From the NCBI RefSeq assembly GCF_002954775.1, contig NZ_PJME01000011.1:124001-188000 (forward strand): DNA of 64,000 nucleotides. The letters are read 5' to 3'. The stretch comes from Streptomyces geranii. Its GTDB lineage: Bacteria > Actinomycetota > Actinomycetes > Streptomycetales > Streptomycetaceae. Both the position numbers and the translations under genes were made by a program. Below the pieces are notes generated by a model, which did not search any database, was not told the origin of the DNA, and was given only the letters and a program-made list of their open reading frames with translations. Every line of letters begins with the position of its first letter. Positions within the stretch are counted from its first letter, which is position 1. Of the stretch, positions 63,747 to 64,000 are shown in pieces.

Positions 63747-64000
63747 TCAGCCGGTCGTCGGCTCCAGGAACCCCAGCTCCACCAGCAGCCGGATCTGCGC
63801 GGGCGTCCGGTCCCGCAGCGACACCGGGTCCTCGCCGACGAGCTGGGCAATGGCGTCCAGGATCCGCCCGGCGCTCAGCGTGCCGTCGCAGACGCCCGCG
63901 AAGCCGGCGCCGACCGTGTCCACCTTGGTGGCCCGGCGCATCCCGCGGTTCTGTCGCAGCACCACGTGCTCCGGGTCCTCGGCGCCGGGCAGCCCGACCT
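63747..64000 (-). CDS. C-terminal end of a class I SAM-dependent methyltransferase-like protein (partial)
   Basis: The last 83 codons of a gene entering from the right edge (LPGAEDPEHVVLRQNRG, RRATKVDTVGAGFAGVCDGTLSAG, ending LVELGFLEPTTG). This looks like the C-terminal part of actinobacterial HemK/DUF7059-type methyltransferases that occur upstream of topA in Streptomyces. The catalytic domain lies outside the window, so the call rests on the tail and context. Confidence 0.6.
   Translation of the reverse strand, partial: VGLPGAEDPEHVVLRQNRGMRRATKVDTVGAGFAGVCDGTLSAGRILDAIAQLVGEDPVSLRDRTPAQIRLLVELGFLEPTTG

Overview
The window is chromosomal DNA of a Streptomyces-like actinomycete. It has very high G+C, GTG/TTG starts, ATGA/GTGA gene overlaps, Pro/Ala/Gly-rich linkers, and a housekeeping tail (topA, a giant tmk fusion, holB, a Tap-like lipoprotein peptidase) typical of that genus.

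Layout. (1) 1-11172, minus strand: an operon of a DUF4132 protein, a 1707-aa protein of unknown function, a MoxR AAA+ ATPase and a fused DUF5682-VWA protein cut by the window edge. It resembles the E. coli yeh locus and MoxR/VWA chaperone-like systems. (2) 11435-13561: a secreted (Tat) GH97 glycosidase. (3) 13738-16645: a family 2A encapsulin shell with its SufS-like cysteine desulfurase cargo, and a divergent LysR gene. (4) 17678-19193: decayed DNA holding a truncated LysR gene joined to a truncated M20 hydrolase, a small secreted protein with a stop in its signal peptide, and a small membrane protein. (5) 19262-28941, minus strand: an eight-gene exopolysaccharide operon. It combines an Agd3-like deacetylase, a PelF-like glycosyltransferase, a polytopic membrane protein, two SDR sugar epimerases, a nucleotidyltransferase, a spherulin-4/Sph3-like hydrolase and a GH114 (Ega3/PelA-hydrolase-like) lipoprotein. 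This is almost the full parts list of the fungal galactosaminogalactan pathway with a bacterial Pel-type synthase, and it is the most interesting system here. (6) 30454-38057: an antiporter, two medium-chain reductases, a PEBP protein, two related alpha/beta hydrolases with Cys nucleophiles, and a divergent XRE regulator. This block is flanked by two related gene relics in inverted orientation.

(7) 38635-53040: a 14.4-kb actinomycete integrative and conjugative element (AICE) in the 3' end of a tRNA-Thr(CGT) gene, bounded by identical 44-bp att repeats. It carries integrase, excisionase, Prim-Pol and helicase-type replication genes with an iteron-like origin, an FtsK/TraB translocase with a repeat array (candidate clt), spread proteins, and two GntR/UTRA regulators with an array of GAACTAGTTC operators. 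It also has a structured leader with a tRNA-like fold and a lower-GC cargo gene with a HEPN motif (possible defence RNase).

(8) 52998-64000: tRNA-Thr, tap-like peptidase, holB, the MFS-tmk-coiled-coil fusion, topA, a small membrane protein and the 3' end of a methyltransferase gene.

All functional calls come from reading translated sequence and motifs; no database search was run.
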